Positions 16,793 through 25,668 of a stretch of 42,022 nt of DNA are shown here, piece after piece. The stretch is from the NCBI GenBank assembly GCA_903834925.1, contig CAILLA010000122.1, forward strand, positions 1 through 42,022, read 5' to 3'. The notes under the pieces are model-generated. The model was not told the origin of the DNA, searched no databases, and was given only the letters and a program-made list of their open reading frames with translations. The translations under genes and the position numbers were made by a program. The first letter of the stretch is position 1, and each line of letters starts with the position of its first letter. The DNA is from an uncultured Schlesneria sp. (lineage in GTDB: Bacteria > Planctomycetota > Planctomycetia > Planctomycetales > Planctomycetaceae).

Positions 16793-18541
16793 GTGCGCTG
16801 GTCTCAGACATTTATCCCGACGATGAAGGAAATCCCGTCGGATGCCGAAGTACCGAGCCATCAATTGATGCTGCGAGCCGGCTTCATACGACAGCTGATG
16901 GCAGGCGCTTATACGTATCTGCCACTGGGCGTGCGTGCTTTGAAAAAGGCAGAAGCCATTGTCCGTCAAGAAATGGATGCTGCCGGAGCACTCGAAATCC
17001 TGATGCCCGCACTTCAACCGATCGATCTGTTCGAACGGACTGGACGTAAAGAAGCTTTCGGAAACGTACTGATTAACTTTAACGTCCGGCGCGGGGACCG
17101 AAATGTTCATATGGCGTTGGGGCCGACACACGAAGAAGTTGTCACCGATCTCATGTCGCGGCATATTAGCAGCCATCGTCAAATGCCGCTGACGGTTTAT
17201 CAGATTCAAACCAAATTCCGAAATGAAGAACGACCCCGGTTTGGAATTCTGCGAACCAGCGAATTTCTGATGAAAGATGCTTACAGCTTTCATTCATCGC
17301 TGGAATCTTTGAACGATGTTTATCAGAAGATGTATCGCGCCTACTGTCGGATCTTCTCGCGATGTGGCCTGGAATTCCTGCCGGTTGAAGCGGAAAGCGG
17401 TCCAATCGGGGGGGATGCGTCGCACGAATTCATGATCCCCGCGGCCAATGGCGAAGACCGGATTGTCTTTTGCAAAAAGACAAATTATGCGGCGAATCTT
17501 GAGCGGGCCGAAACCGGTCGCAAACCCCCGGTGATCTCCACATCCGCTGATGCAAAGCCGGTCGCCAAATTGCATACGCCCAACGTTGGCAGCATCGAAA
17601 CGGTCTGCAAGCTGTTGAAGTGTAAGCCCGAGAAACTGGTGAAGACCCTGATTTACGTTGCCGATGGAAAACCGGTCGCAGTCCTTTTGCGGGGTGACCA
17701 TGAAGCCAACGAAGGCAAAATTCGCAGGGCGCTTGCCGCAAAGAGTCTGGAGATGGCTGATCCTGCCGTGATTCTCCAGGTGACTGGCGCACCTGTCGGG
17801 TTCGCCGGACCGGTTGGAATCAAGTGTTCGATCGTCGCAGATCACGATGTACCGTTGGTTGTAAACGCCATCACCGGGGCGAACGAAGCGGACTATCATC
17901 TTGCCAATGTCAATGTTGGACGAGACTACGAACTGACCACGACATTTGATCTCCGCAACGCTGCCGCAGGTGACCCCAGTCCGCGTGGTGAAGGGACGCT
18001 GGAACTAGTTCACGGAATCGAAGTCGGGCACGTCTTCAAGCTGGGGACGAAATACAGCGTTTCGATGGACGCGTTGTATGACGATGAAACCGAAAATCGC
18101 CAGCCGATCATCATGGGTTGTTATGGTATCGGAGTGAATCGCATTCTGGCGGGACTCGCGGAAACAAAGCATGATGAGCAAGGGCTGATTTGGCCGCTGT
18201 CGATCGCTCCGTACGAAGTCATCGTCAGTGTGATTGGGGCAAACGAGCCCGAGACGATGACGGCTGCCGAACAACTTTACGGGGAACTTAAATCGGCTGG
18301 CGTGGATGTTCTGCTGGACGATCGAGATCTTCGACCGGGAGTAAAGTTTAAAGACGCCGACCTGATCGGAATCCCGTTACGAGTCAATTTCGGTGGTAAA
18401 GGATTGAAAGAGGGAATTGTCGAATTGAAGTGGCGAACCTCTGCGGATTCAGAGAGGGTCGCAATTGCCGATGCCGTTAAGACAGTCCTTGAGCATCTTG
18501 GCGCTCGACGGAAAGCCGATTTGGCAGTCCTGCCAGATTAG
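16793..18541 (+). CDS. proS: Prolyl-tRNA synthetase
   Basis: Class II aminoacyl-tRNA synthetase of the bacterial type, 582 residues, charging tRNA-Pro with proline in the cytoplasm. GTG 16793 is supported by AAGGAG six bases upstream (16781-16786). Class II motif 1 is near residue 55; motif 2 includes [25 protein letters not shown]; motif 3 is [13 protein letters not shown]. Between motifs 2 and 3 lies the INS editing domain (about residues 240-380, [27 protein letters not shown]), so mis-charged Ala-tRNA can be hydrolysed. The anticodon-binding domain is at the C-terminus. All parts look complete. Confidence 0.97.
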   Translation: MRWSQTFIPTMKEIPSDAEVPSHQLMLRAGFIRQLMAGAYTYLPLGVRALKKAEAIVRQEMDAAGALEILMPALQPIDLFERTGRKEAFGNVLINFNVRRGDRNVHMALGPTHEEVVTDLMSRHISSHRQMPLTVYQIQTKFRNEERPRFGILRTSEFLMKDAYSFHSSLESLNDVYQKMYRAYCRIFSRCGLEFLPVEAESGPIGGDASHEFMIPAANGEDRIVFCKKTNYAANLERAETGRKPPVISTSADAKPVAKLHTPNVGSIETVCKLLKCKPEKLVKTLIYVADGKPVAVLLRGDHEANEGKIRRALAAKSLEMADPAVILQVTGAPVGFAGPVGIKCSIVADHDVPLVVNAITGANEADYHLANVNVGRDYELTTTFDLRNAAAGDPSPRGEGTLELVHGIEVGHVFKLGTKYSVSMDALYDDETENRQPIIMGCYGIGVNRILAGLAETKHDEQGLIWPLSIAPYEVIVSVIGANEPETMTAAEQLYGELKSAGVDVLLDDRDLRPGVKFKDADLIGIPLRVNFGGKGLKEGIVELKWRTSADSERVAIADAVKTVLEHLGARRKADLAVLPD

Positions 18542-18553
18542 CCAGTAACGCCC

Positions 18554-18732
18554 GAAGAGATCGGCTGGACGCCAAACGCCTGCGCCGCAGTCATCTTATC
18601 GTTTAACCGCGCCTCACAGTGAAGCGGCGGAACTGCCATCAGCCGAGGCGTCATTCCTCGTTGGGGCGTTGCGAAAAGTCGAGGCTGGGGCAACGGTTGA
18701 AGAAATCGGCTGGACGCCGATCCCCTGCGCCG
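18554..18732. repeat. Pair of 34-bp direct repeats, 145 bp apart
   Basis: Two near-identical units (18554-18587 and 18699-18732) share ATCGGCTGGACGCC and a later CCTGCGCCG, with four or five differences between copies. The spacer is GC-rich, with partial self-complementarity. Confidence 0.6.
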
Positions 18733-18797
18733 ATGGCTGCGGGTTAAACTAAGGAACTCGCGTCGTCGTTTAAGATCACTTTGGTGCCAAAAATGAA

Positions 18798-18833
18798 AAC
18801 AGCCTGGCAGTGGCTTTGCACTGCCAGGCTGTT
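18798..18833. terminator. Strong hairpin between convergent proS and TPR-like genes
   Basis: A perfect 15-bp stem, AACAGCCTGGCAGTG (18798-18812) with its complement at 18819-18833, and a six-base loop. The T-run is short. It lies 11 bases from the stop of the minus-strand gene and could serve both. Confidence 0.7.
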
Positions 18834-18843
18834 GGACCGTCAA

Positions 18844-19284
18844 TCAGTTCTGATCTTTAGAAATCCGTTGACCAGCAGCTTTTGAAACATGGAAAATTGG
18901 TAGAATTACCAACTTTCCATTCGTATCAACATCGTCCGGCATCTCAAGCGCAGCAGCCGTTTCATCGGCCAATTTGATCTGCCCGTCGTGCCGGTAACAG
19001 TTACTCAGTGCCAGCAGCGCTCTCTGGTTGAACGGTGCAGGAAACATTTGTGCGGCCCGATTGAGTGGCTCAATCGCATCCGCATATTTTTCCTGAGCCT
19101 GTAAGGCTTCACCACGAAACAACTCGGCTATCGGAGCGAAAGGGCCTGCATCTGGCACAGTGTTCAACTCTGCTATCGCGTAATTAGGCAGACCTATTTC
19201 GAGATAACCCTCAGCGGCAGCCAGCCGTCGAACAATAATTTGCGGATTCAGAACCTTCCCAGATCCAGCGTCTTCAGTACTCAT
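18844..19284 (-). CDS. Small tetratricopeptide-like protein
   Basis: 146 residues from ATG 19284, chosen because GGGAGGGAGG lies five bases upstream; the frame extends 13 codons further but without a ribosome site. Helical pairs are visible (YLEIGLPNYAIAELNTV, then YADAIEPLNRAAQMFP and ALLALSNCYRHDGQIKLA), fitting two or three TPR units. No signal peptide or membrane segment. A near-consensus sigma-54 promoter lies 78 bases upstream. TPR proteins mediate protein contacts; a specific partner is not indicated by the neighbours. Confidence 0.8.
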   Translation of the reverse strand: MSTEDAGSGKVLNPQIIVRRLAAAEGYLEIGLPNYAIAELNTVPDAGPFAPIAELFRGEALQAQEKYADAIEPLNRAAQMFPAPFNQRALLALSNCYRHDGQIKLADETAAALEMPDDVDTNGKLVILPIFHVSKAAGQRISKDQN

Positions 19285-19891
19285 CGCAGCCTCCCTCCCA
19301 AGGGGTAGAAGACCAAAACACATCGCAGCAAGTTTCTCGCCAACACGGCGAACAATTCAGATGCACCAACCGTGCCAAAAGTTTCAGCAGTTTTTCAAAA
19401 ACCGCCATAGTGAAGAATAGGCGTAACTTAGGACACGTCAACCCCGCCTTGGTTCAGAATTATTAGTTGTCAAAATGACAAATTGATTCTTCGAGCTACG
19501 ACGGAAAATCGAATGTTGATTTTTTTAGGAAAACGCCATGTGCCTACGTGAAGACGCTTTCGTGATGTTAAAAAAATCTCAATCGCCATGAACTGCCAAA
19601 AATGATCAGAATTCAATTTTGCCTGTTGATTAGGTGATGTCTGCTGTATTTTCTGGCACAATTGGGACATTGAAGGGCGGCGAAAGCGGCCTGAGTCACT
19701 CATTCCGTCGGGATTCGATGTTGCCTGGCAAACTTCAAGCAGCAAAAGATCGGCGGCAAAGTCGTAAATAGTTGTCACAAGCGGGGGCTTGTTCGGTACG
19801 ACAATCCAAATTCAGCCTTGTCAGCCCTCCAAGTCTATGCCAAACTGATTTCGAATCGGTCGCTTCTTATTGAAATGGAAAGGGTTCGTTC
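19285..19891. other. 607-bp intergenic region before the secreted protein at 19892
   Basis: It holds the sigma-54 promoter of the TPR-like gene (19362-19377) and nothing else I can support. A 102-codon frame at 19470-19778 (minus) has a Leu/Lys-rich, unstructured look with no ribosome site. Confidence 0.5.
19362..19377 (-). promoter_or_regulatory. Sigma-54 promoter of the TPR-like gene
   Basis: Read on the minus strand the site is TGGCACGGTTGGTGCA, matching TGGCACG-N4-TTGCW except for the first T of TTGC. Transcription would begin near 19351, giving a leader of about 67 bases to ATG 19284, which also carries a strong ribosome site. Confidence 0.68.
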
Positions 19892-20785
19892 ATGCGGGGA
19901 CTTCTCTTAAGGAACTTGACGTTGGAAGTGTCGCCAAAGTTCCTTGGGGTCATGGAGTGGAAGCTCCTGGCGAACCGCCTTCGGCGGCTCACGACTGCGG
20001 TCGCGGGAATTGCCTGCATGTTGGGGAACATCTGCTTCGGTCAGGGGCTTGTCAGCCAGTTGCCAGCAGACGGCGCCTGGGTTCGGTTCGAGGGTACGTA
20101 TTCTCAAGTCGAAATCCGACCGGAAACAGCTGCGGGCAAGGTTGAAATTGATCCCTGGATCGAGCACGTGACCATCAAGTCTGTTGGGGAAGAGTCGGCA
20201 GAATATCGCGGCGAGACGGTTCCTTGCCGATGGATCGAAATCAAGATCGAACGTGGTCGGGAGCGTGACGGTAAAGTTGATACGGGCCTGACCGGCCTCG
20301 AAATCTACAAAGTCCTGATTCCTGAAGCCGCAGTCATCGCAGACAACGTTGACGCCGACGGGGTTCCCATCAGCTTTTTGCCACTTGTCAAAGGTTTTCG
20401 AAAAGTTGGCAAGGCTGACCCCAAACCGTTGACTGAACCAGCATTGCAGCTTTACCCTTTAGGGATTCTCGTCGGTTATTATCGCGAGATGAAGGTTGTT
20501 GGCGAAGATGTTGATGCAGATGTTGGAGTCGGTGCAATCAAAGCAACGCAACTTCAAGGGATCATCAAAATCGAAAGGCCAAATAGCCGAACGGTTCAGG
20601 AATCGACAATCTGGAAAAGTAAAGACGTCGCCTTTGGGGTCGCTCGCTGGTCAGCCAAAATGATTCGCGAGAGGAAAGACGATCAATCGCCTCGCAGTGA
20701 TTTTAAGCCTGCTTCCGAAGTCACGATCGAAATGCAAGCCAAAGAAACAGGTCAGGATGCGAAAAGTGAGCTGAGTGTCCCGTGA
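19892..20785 (+). CDS. Secreted hypothetical protein whose start overlaps a dispersed repeat
   Basis: 297 residues as drawn from ATG 19892. The better start may be ATG 19952: it gives a signal peptide with a basic n-region (KLLANRLRRL) and a hydrophobic core (TTAVAGIACMLGNICFGQG), whereas the first 20 residues are encoded by a repeat. The mature part is beta-rich (WVRFEGTYSQVEIRP, then WIEIKIERGRERDGK), with no catalytic motif seen. It is a probable exported protein of unknown function. The next gene, a cytochrome/DUF1553 protein, starts 53 bases later on the same strand and may be cotranscribed. Confidence 0.7.
   Translation: MRGLLLRNLTLEVSPKFLGVMEWKLLANRLRRLTTAVAGIACMLGNICFGQGLVSQLPADGAWVRFEGTYSQVEIRPETAAGKVEIDPWIEHVTIKSVGEESAEYRGETVPCRWIEIKIERGRERDGKVDTGLTGLEIYKVLIPEAAVIADNVDADGVPISFLPLVKGFRKVGKADPKPLTEPALQLYPLGILVGYYREMKVVGEDVDADVGVGAIKATQLQGIIKIERPNSRTVQESTIWKSKDVAFGVARWSAKMIRERKDDQSPRSDFKPASEVTIEMQAKETGQDAKSELSVP
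19898..19990 (+). repeat. 93-bp dispersed repeat, copy 1
   Basis: About 80% identical by eye to 40211-40304; both run from GGACTTCTC to GGCGGCTC and both end a few tens of bases before a signal-peptide-bearing reading frame. Here the repeat supplies the first codons of the gene at 19892. Confidence 0.75.
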
Positions 20786-20837
20786 CCGGGTCATCTCACG
20801 GTATCGCCTTGACCGGGATTAGAGCTTCGAGGGGCGT

Positions 20838-23800
20838 GTGAACCGAAAACTCACCCTGAACCTGTGCTTGTTTTGTGTCACCTTCCTGGCGACAGGATCG
20901 CGAAGCGTCTGGACTGAAGACAAGATTCCGCCGAAGAATCAGTTCCCTCCTGCGGCAACTCGGCCAATAAACTTTGCAAACGATATTCAGCCGATCTTCC
21001 AAAAAGCCTGCGTTCGTTGTCACGGCCCTGAAAAGCAAAAAGGGGACTATCGACTCGACGTTCGAGAAGCGGCTTTAAAGGGTGGCGAATCTTTCGCACC
21101 GAATATTCTCGTGGGCAAAAGCGAAAGCAGCCCATTGGTTCGATTTGTTGCTGGCGCAGATGATCTTGTTATGCCGCCGGAGGGCGACCGCCTGACGTCC
21201 GATGAGATCGGACTGCTGCGAGCATGGATTGATCAGGGGGCGTCCTGGCCAGATGACTTTGCGGGAATTGCTCAGGATAAAAACGATTTATGGTCGCTGA
21301 AACCACTCATCCGACCAATTGTCCCACGTCGCCAGAAGTCCATCGATCAGCCGGATCAAGAACCTTCGATCGATGCTTTTATTGAGGCTAAGCGGATCGA
21401 AAAGAACTTTCTCTCCGTCGGCCCGGCGGATCGACGAACTTTGATTCGCCGAGTGACATTCGATTTAATCGGCCTTCCCCCGACTGCCGACGAGGTCGAT
21501 CACTTCATTGCCGATCCCGATCCATATGCGTATGAGGCACTTGTCGATCGCTTGTTGAAATCACCTCGGTACGGCGAACGCTGGGCACGGCACTGGCTTG
21601 ATGCGGCTCACTTCGCCGAGACGCACGGCAATGATCAGGACCGAATCCGCGAGCATGCCTGGCCGTATCGTGATTACCTGATCAAATCCTTGAACGATGA
21701 TAAACCCTATTCACAATTCGTTGAGGAACAAGTCGCCGGGGACGTTCTTTTTCCAGACGATTCCGCTGCCACCGTTGCACTTGGATTTCTTGCCGCCGGG
21801 CCGTGGGACGAGAGTTCATTGCGAGATATCCGCGAAGATACACTCGACCGTCAGGTCGCCAGATACCTCGATCGTGACGATATGCTGTCGAATGTGATGA
21901 ACAATTTTTGCAGCCTGACAGTCCAGTGTGCGCGCTGTCACGACCATAAGTTCGACCCGATCAGCCAGCGTGATTACTACTCGCTGCAAGCGGTCTTCTC
22001 CGGGGTCGAACGAGCCAATCGCCGATACGATGCCGACCCAGAAGCCCATCGTCAACGAACGGAATTGTCACGACGCAAACGCGACATCGAGCAACGTTCA
22101 CCGTCAGAAGTCGAACGTTTGATGTCCAGCGAAGTTCAGCAAAAAGTTGCGATCTGGGAGCAAAGCCGAGTCTCCCAATCGATCGATTGGCACGTCATCA
22201 ATGCCGAGTCTTTCACATCATCGGACGGAGCAGTGCTCGAAAAACTGGCTGATGGTTCGATTCTCTCTAAGGGGCCTAGGCCCGAAATAGACACAGTGAC
22301 GATCGTATCGGCACCACTGCTAAATCAGCAGTCGACGGCAGAAACTACGGACAAAGAAAATCACATATCCCAAGATCCGATTCCGGAAAAAAGGGAAGAT
22401 CGGAAATTCGACCGAATTACAGCGATTCGCCTGGAAGTTCTTACTCACGAAAGTTTGCCACATCGTGGCCCAGGGCGACAACCGGATAATGGCAACTTGC
22501 ATCTCTCGGAATTCGAAGTCTATTTCGAAGGAACGAACCAGAAACTGACGCTTGTGAATCCGACTGCCGACTTCAATCAGCAGGACTGGGATATCGCGAA
22601 GGCAATTGATCAGAACGAGCCTACGGCGTGGGGTATCCATCCCAAAGAAGGGATGTCGCATCACGCGGTTTTCGAACTGAAAGAGCCAGTCCGACTCGGC
22701 AACGACGACAGCACAAACCTCAGTAAATCAGAGGCTGACGCCACGCCTGCCGAATTGAAGGAACCAATTCGACTTCGGTTTGTCCTGAAGCAGCGGCACG
22801 GCCGGGGGCATTTGATCGGCAGGACTCGGCTTTCGCTGACAGGGTCAACCCCTCCTGTTCGGGTTGATGCGATTCCTGACGCCATCGCGGACATCTTGGC
22901 GATCCCGCAATCCCAGCGCAACGATGCGCACCGATTGGAACTTGCGAGTTATCAGCAACTGGATGAGGTAACTCGCTCGCTCTCCTTACTTCCCAAGCAG
23001 AATCTTATCTACGCGGCGGCGGCGGATTTCGAACCGGATGGATCGTTACGACCACCGCCGGGGCCGAGAGCAATTCATGTCCTGCATCGCGGTGATATTC
23101 GTCATCCGAAAGAGGAAGTCACGCCTGGAGCGTTAGCTTGTATCACGGCTGTCGCAACTCGATTTGAAATTCCTGCCAACGCGCCGGAATCCGCGCGACG
23201 AGCGGCGCTGGCGCGGTGGCTGACGAATCCCGATAATCCACTCACATGGCGATCGATCGTCAATCGAGTCTGGCAGCATCACTTTGGACGCGGACTGGTG
23301 GGAACGCTCAACGACTTTGGACACATGGGTGAAAAGCCGACTCACCCTGAATTGCTCGACTGGCTGGCAGTAGAATTCCGTGACGGCGGTCAGTCACTGA
23401 AGACATTACATCGACAGATCGTGACGAGCCAGACATACTGTCAAAAGGTGGAAAATCCATCATCGAAAAGCGGTGCGTCATTGGGCGATCTCGCAGATCA
23501 GGATCTGCGGCTCTCTCTAGACGCTGACAATCGTTTCCTCTGGCGAATGAACCGAACTCGACTGGATGCAGAGTCGATTTGGGATGCCATTCTGGCGATT
23601 TCCGACCGTTTGGACCTTCGCATGGGTGGGCCGTCAGACCGACAATTCGATCTTCAACCGGGAATTCATGTCACACCTCGTGTCGACTATTCAAAGTTTG
23701 ACTTGAGCACGGATTTAGGCAGGCGGAGAAGTGTTTATCGTTTCCTTTTTCGCACACTGCCCGACCCCTTTATGGAGTCGCTCGACTGTCCCTCTGGCGA

Positions 23801-24101
23801 CCAGATCACTCCGGCGAGAACGAACGGAGTCACCGTCCAGCAGGCGCTGTCACTTTGGAATGACAAGTTTATTTGTCAACACTGCGAGTATATTGCCGCT
23901 CGAATCGATCGCGAAATTGCAAATCCAACGGAAGCGGTTCCGAACGTAGAATCGGAAGTCAGCCAGGCATTCCGTTTAATCCTTTGTCGATATCCCAATC
24001 GTGTCGAAACGGTTGAAGCCACCGCTTTTACGGACCGGCACGGACTGGCAAATTTCTGCCGATTGCTGCTGAACAGCAATGAGTTCCTGTTTGTAAATTG
24101 A
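20838..24101 (+). CDS. Planctomycete cytochrome c plus DUF1549/DUF1553 secreted protein
   Basis: 1087 residues with an N-terminal signal peptide (start GTG 20838, GAGGGG just upstream). Domains in order: a planctomycete cytochrome c (PSCyt1) with haem motif CVRCH at 58-62 and MPP as possible axial-ligand region near 118; a DUF1549 region (about 175-395) with a second CxxCH, CARCH, at 364-368 next to DHKFDP; a middle beta-rich segment (490-680); and DUF1553 (about 785-1060) with ALARWLTNPDNPLTWRSIVNRVW. Such proteins are abundant in planctomycetes and often stand beside sulfatases or DUF1501 genes. Here no DUF1501 partner follows. Substrate and electron acceptor are unknown. Confidence 0.92.
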   Translation: MNRKLTLNLCLFCVTFLATGSRSVWTEDKIPPKNQFPPAATRPINFANDIQPIFQKACVRCHGPEKQKGDYRLDVREAALKGGESFAPNILVGKSESSPLVRFVAGADDLVMPPEGDRLTSDEIGLLRAWIDQGASWPDDFAGIAQDKNDLWSLKPLIRPIVPRRQKSIDQPDQEPSIDAFIEAKRIEKNFLSVGPADRRTLIRRVTFDLIGLPPTADEVDHFIADPDPYAYEALVDRLLKSPRYGERWARHWLDAAHFAETHGNDQDRIREHAWPYRDYLIKSLNDDKPYSQFVEEQVAGDVLFPDDSAATVALGFLAAGPWDESSLRDIREDTLDRQVARYLDRDDMLSNVMNNFCSLTVQCARCHDHKFDPISQRDYYSLQAVFSGVERANRRYDADPEAHRQRTELSRRKRDIEQRSPSEVERLMSSEVQQKVAIWEQSRVSQSIDWHVINAESFTSSDGAVLEKLADGSILSKGPRPEIDTVTIVSAPLLNQQSTAETTDKENHISQDPIPEKREDRKFDRITAIRLEVLTHESLPHRGPGRQPDNGNLHLSEFEVYFEGTNQKLTLVNPTADFNQQDWDIAKAIDQNEPTAWGIHPKEGMSHHAVFELKEPVRLGNDDSTNLSKSEADATPAELKEPIRLRFVLKQRHGRGHLIGRTRLSLTGSTPPVRVDAIPDAIADILAIPQSQRNDAHRLELASYQQLDEVTRSLSLLPKQNLIYAAAADFEPDGSLRPPPGPRAIHVLHRGDIRHPKEEVTPGALACITAVATRFEIPANAPESARRAALARWLTNPDNPLTWRSIVNRVWQHHFGRGLVGTLNDFGHMGEKPTHPELLDWLAVEFRDGGQSLKTLHRQIVTSQTYCQKVENPSSKSGASLGDLADQDLRLSLDADNRFLWRMNRTRLDAESIWDAILAISDRLDLRMGGPSDRQFDLQPGIHVTPRVDYSKFDLSTDLGRRRSVYRFLFRTLPDPFMESLDCPSGDQITPARTNGVTVQQALSLWNDKFICQHCEYIAARIDREIANPTEAVPNVESEVSQAFRLILCRYPNRVETVEATAFTDRHGLANFCRLLLNSNEFLFVN

Positions 24102-24244
24102 CTTCTAACATTGAGTTACGAATCCGGACTTTCGTGGCTTCAAGTCAAAGTTTGCGGCCTGGAGAACGCTTAACGCATTTTCTCGTTTTCGCTCGTCAGC
24201 CGGTTCAGGAATGATTCGAATACGAAAAATTCAGCCCCTCTTGC

Positions 24245-24272
24245 TTGCATGGGGAAGGACAGGGCGTATGAT
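24245..24272 (+). promoter_or_regulatory. Sigma-70-type promoter for the polyketide synthase
   Basis: TTGCAT, 16 bases, TATGAT. Both hexamers are close to consensus. The predicted start is near 24280, leaving an unusually long leader of about 257 bases. Confidence 0.45.
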
Positions 24273-24391
24273 ATCCTATCGGTTTAGTCGACTTTATCGC
24301 GCGTCGAATTGTTAGGCTTCACCGTCAGAAGACTTAATAAAGAGTAGTCCCGACCGGAACAGGGAACTTGTTACTGAGTAAGCTGGTGTGA

Positions 24392-24431
24392 CCGAACCAA
24401 ATGTTGAGTTCGGACATACTGGTTTTTTTTT
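24392..24431 (+). promoter_or_regulatory. Attenuator-like overlapping hairpins in the polyketide synthase leader
   Basis: Hairpin A pairs CCGAAC (24392-24397) with GTTCGG (24408-24413). Hairpin B pairs ACCA/ATGT (24396-24404) with ACAT/TGGT (24414-24423) and is followed at once by T24423-T24431 (nine T). The two cannot form together because bases 24396-24397 are shared. Hairpin B plus T-run resembles an intrinsic terminator and hairpin A an antiterminator. Confidence 0.4.
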
Positions 24432-24536
24432 GCTCGCCCGAACATCATGACGATGATCTCGCCTAACGCGGGACGACGGCGAATCCTGGAAAAATGCGAA
24501 TCGGCACACCGCCGAATTCGACAGAGGTTTAACACG

Positions 24537-25652
24537 ATGGCAATGTTGATCACGGGGCTTGGAACTGCTGTACCAGCAGGGAGTGTCGAACAGAATCTCG
24601 CCTATGAGGCGATGCATTCATTATGCTGTGATTCCGACGAACATCGCCGTGTGATGCAAATGATCTATCAAGGTGCCGGAGTCAACGAACGAGGCACCGT
24701 GTTGCTTCAGGAACACAACGGGATTCCCGCAGAACTTTCAGAAGGTTTTTTCCAGCCACGCGTTGATGAAGATGATCGTGGTCCGACAACTCATGCTCGT
24801 ATGGAAAAATACGAAGAACATGCCCTCGCCCTGGCGATGGAATCGTGCGAGGCCGCTCTCGCACATGCCGATCAGGATGTCTCAGAGATCACTCATCTGA
24901 TCACCGTTTCGTGCAGTGGGTTCTATGCGCCCGGTTTCGACATCGGCCTGATTCAGCAGTTAGGTATGTCGCCAGATACGGCACGAACTCATGTTGGGTT
25001 TATGGGATGCCATGGGTCGTTTAATGCGTTGCGAGTCGCTAAGGCGTTCGTTGAAGCTGATCCAAAAGCCGTGGTTCTGATCTGTTCCGTTGAATTGTGC
25101 AGTCTACACCATCACTACGGCTGGTCGACTGAAAAGGTCATCGCCAACGCCCTGTTCGCTGACGGTTCAGCAGCCGTCGTCTGCCGATCGGCTCCTGAAG
25201 GCCAAAGTCCGATTCAGTCGAAGTACGAGATGATTCGAAGTGGATCTCATCTTCTGGCAGGAACGCTTGGAGCGATGAGCTGGAAAATTGGCGACCACGG
25301 ATTCGAAATGACCTTGTCGCAAAAGGTGCCCGGGTTGATTGAAAAGAATCTGGAACCTTGGCTGACGTCGTTCCTGGCGAAAGAAGATCTGACGATTCAG
25401 GACGTTAAGGGCTGGGCGATTCATCCCGGCGGCCCGCGAATTTTGGATTCAGTTTTGGCTGCGCTCTCGCTGTCGAGTGAAGATGTTGCACCGGCTCGGG
25501 AAATTCTCGCTCAGTATGGAAATATGTCGTCTGCCACTGTCCTGTTCCTGCTGAACCGGATTCAGGCAGAACCACGACGAGGTCCGGTTGTCGCCTTAGG
25601 ATTCGGACCTGGTTTGACGATCGAAGCCATGTTGCTGAATTCGGAAATCTAA
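24537..25652 (+). CDS. Type III polyketide synthase (chalcone synthase-like)
   Basis: 371 residues from ATG 24537 (AGAGG 11 bases upstream); an earlier ATG at 24447 adds an unconserved basic stretch and is not preferred. The catalytic triad is present: Cys158 in GFMGCHGSFNALRVA, His296 in GWAIHPGGPRILD, and Asn329 in YGNMSSATVLF. A GFGPGLTIE loop closes the C-terminus as in other type III synthases. Such homodimeric enzymes condense an acyl-CoA starter with malonyl-CoA to give pyrones, resorcinols or phloroglucinols. The usual tailoring genes (methyltransferase, oxidoreductase) are absent; only a small membrane protein follows. Product not predictable. Confidence 0.94.
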   Translation: MAMLITGLGTAVPAGSVEQNLAYEAMHSLCCDSDEHRRVMQMIYQGAGVNERGTVLLQEHNGIPAELSEGFFQPRVDEDDRGPTTHARMEKYEEHALALAMESCEAALAHADQDVSEITHLITVSCSGFYAPGFDIGLIQQLGMSPDTARTHVGFMGCHGSFNALRVAKAFVEADPKAVVLICSVELCSLHHHYGWSTEKVIANALFADGSAAVVCRSAPEGQSPIQSKYEMIRSGSHLLAGTLGAMSWKIGDHGFEMTLSQKVPGLIEKNLEPWLTSFLAKEDLTIQDVKGWAIHPGGPRILDSVLAALSLSSEDVAPAREILAQYGNMSSATVLFLLNRIQAEPRRGPVVALGFGPGLTIEAMLLNSEI

Positions 25653-25668
25653 AACGATTGAACGTCCT

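Larger units (their letters stand above)
18542..18843. other. 302-bp intergenic region between proS and the TPR-like gene
   Basis: This region between convergent genes holds a pair of 34-bp direct repeats (18554-18587 and 18699-18732) and a strong hairpin (18798-18833). A minus-strand frame of 101 codons covers it but is Arg/Pro/Ser-rich, without structure, and is treated as chance. Confidence 0.5.
24102..24536. other. 435-bp leader and promoter region of the polyketide synthase
   Basis: It includes a sigma-70-type promoter at 24245-24272 and two overlapping hairpins ending in a nine-T run at 24392-24431. No open frame in it looks like a protein. Confidence 0.55.

Noticed and set aside
18538-18843. 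101-codon minus-strand frame between proS and the TPR-like gene
   Set aside because: It covers the direct repeats and the hairpin, is Arg/Pro-rich and shows no structured protein pattern.
19470-19778. 102-codon minus-strand frame
   Set aside because: GTG start without a ribosome site, no motif, no recognisable fold and basic/hydrophobic composition typical of AT-rich intergenic DNA.
22190-22207. Sigma-54-like TGGCACG inside the cytochrome/DUF1553 gene
   Set aside because: The GC partner is two bases out of register and it lies mid-gene.
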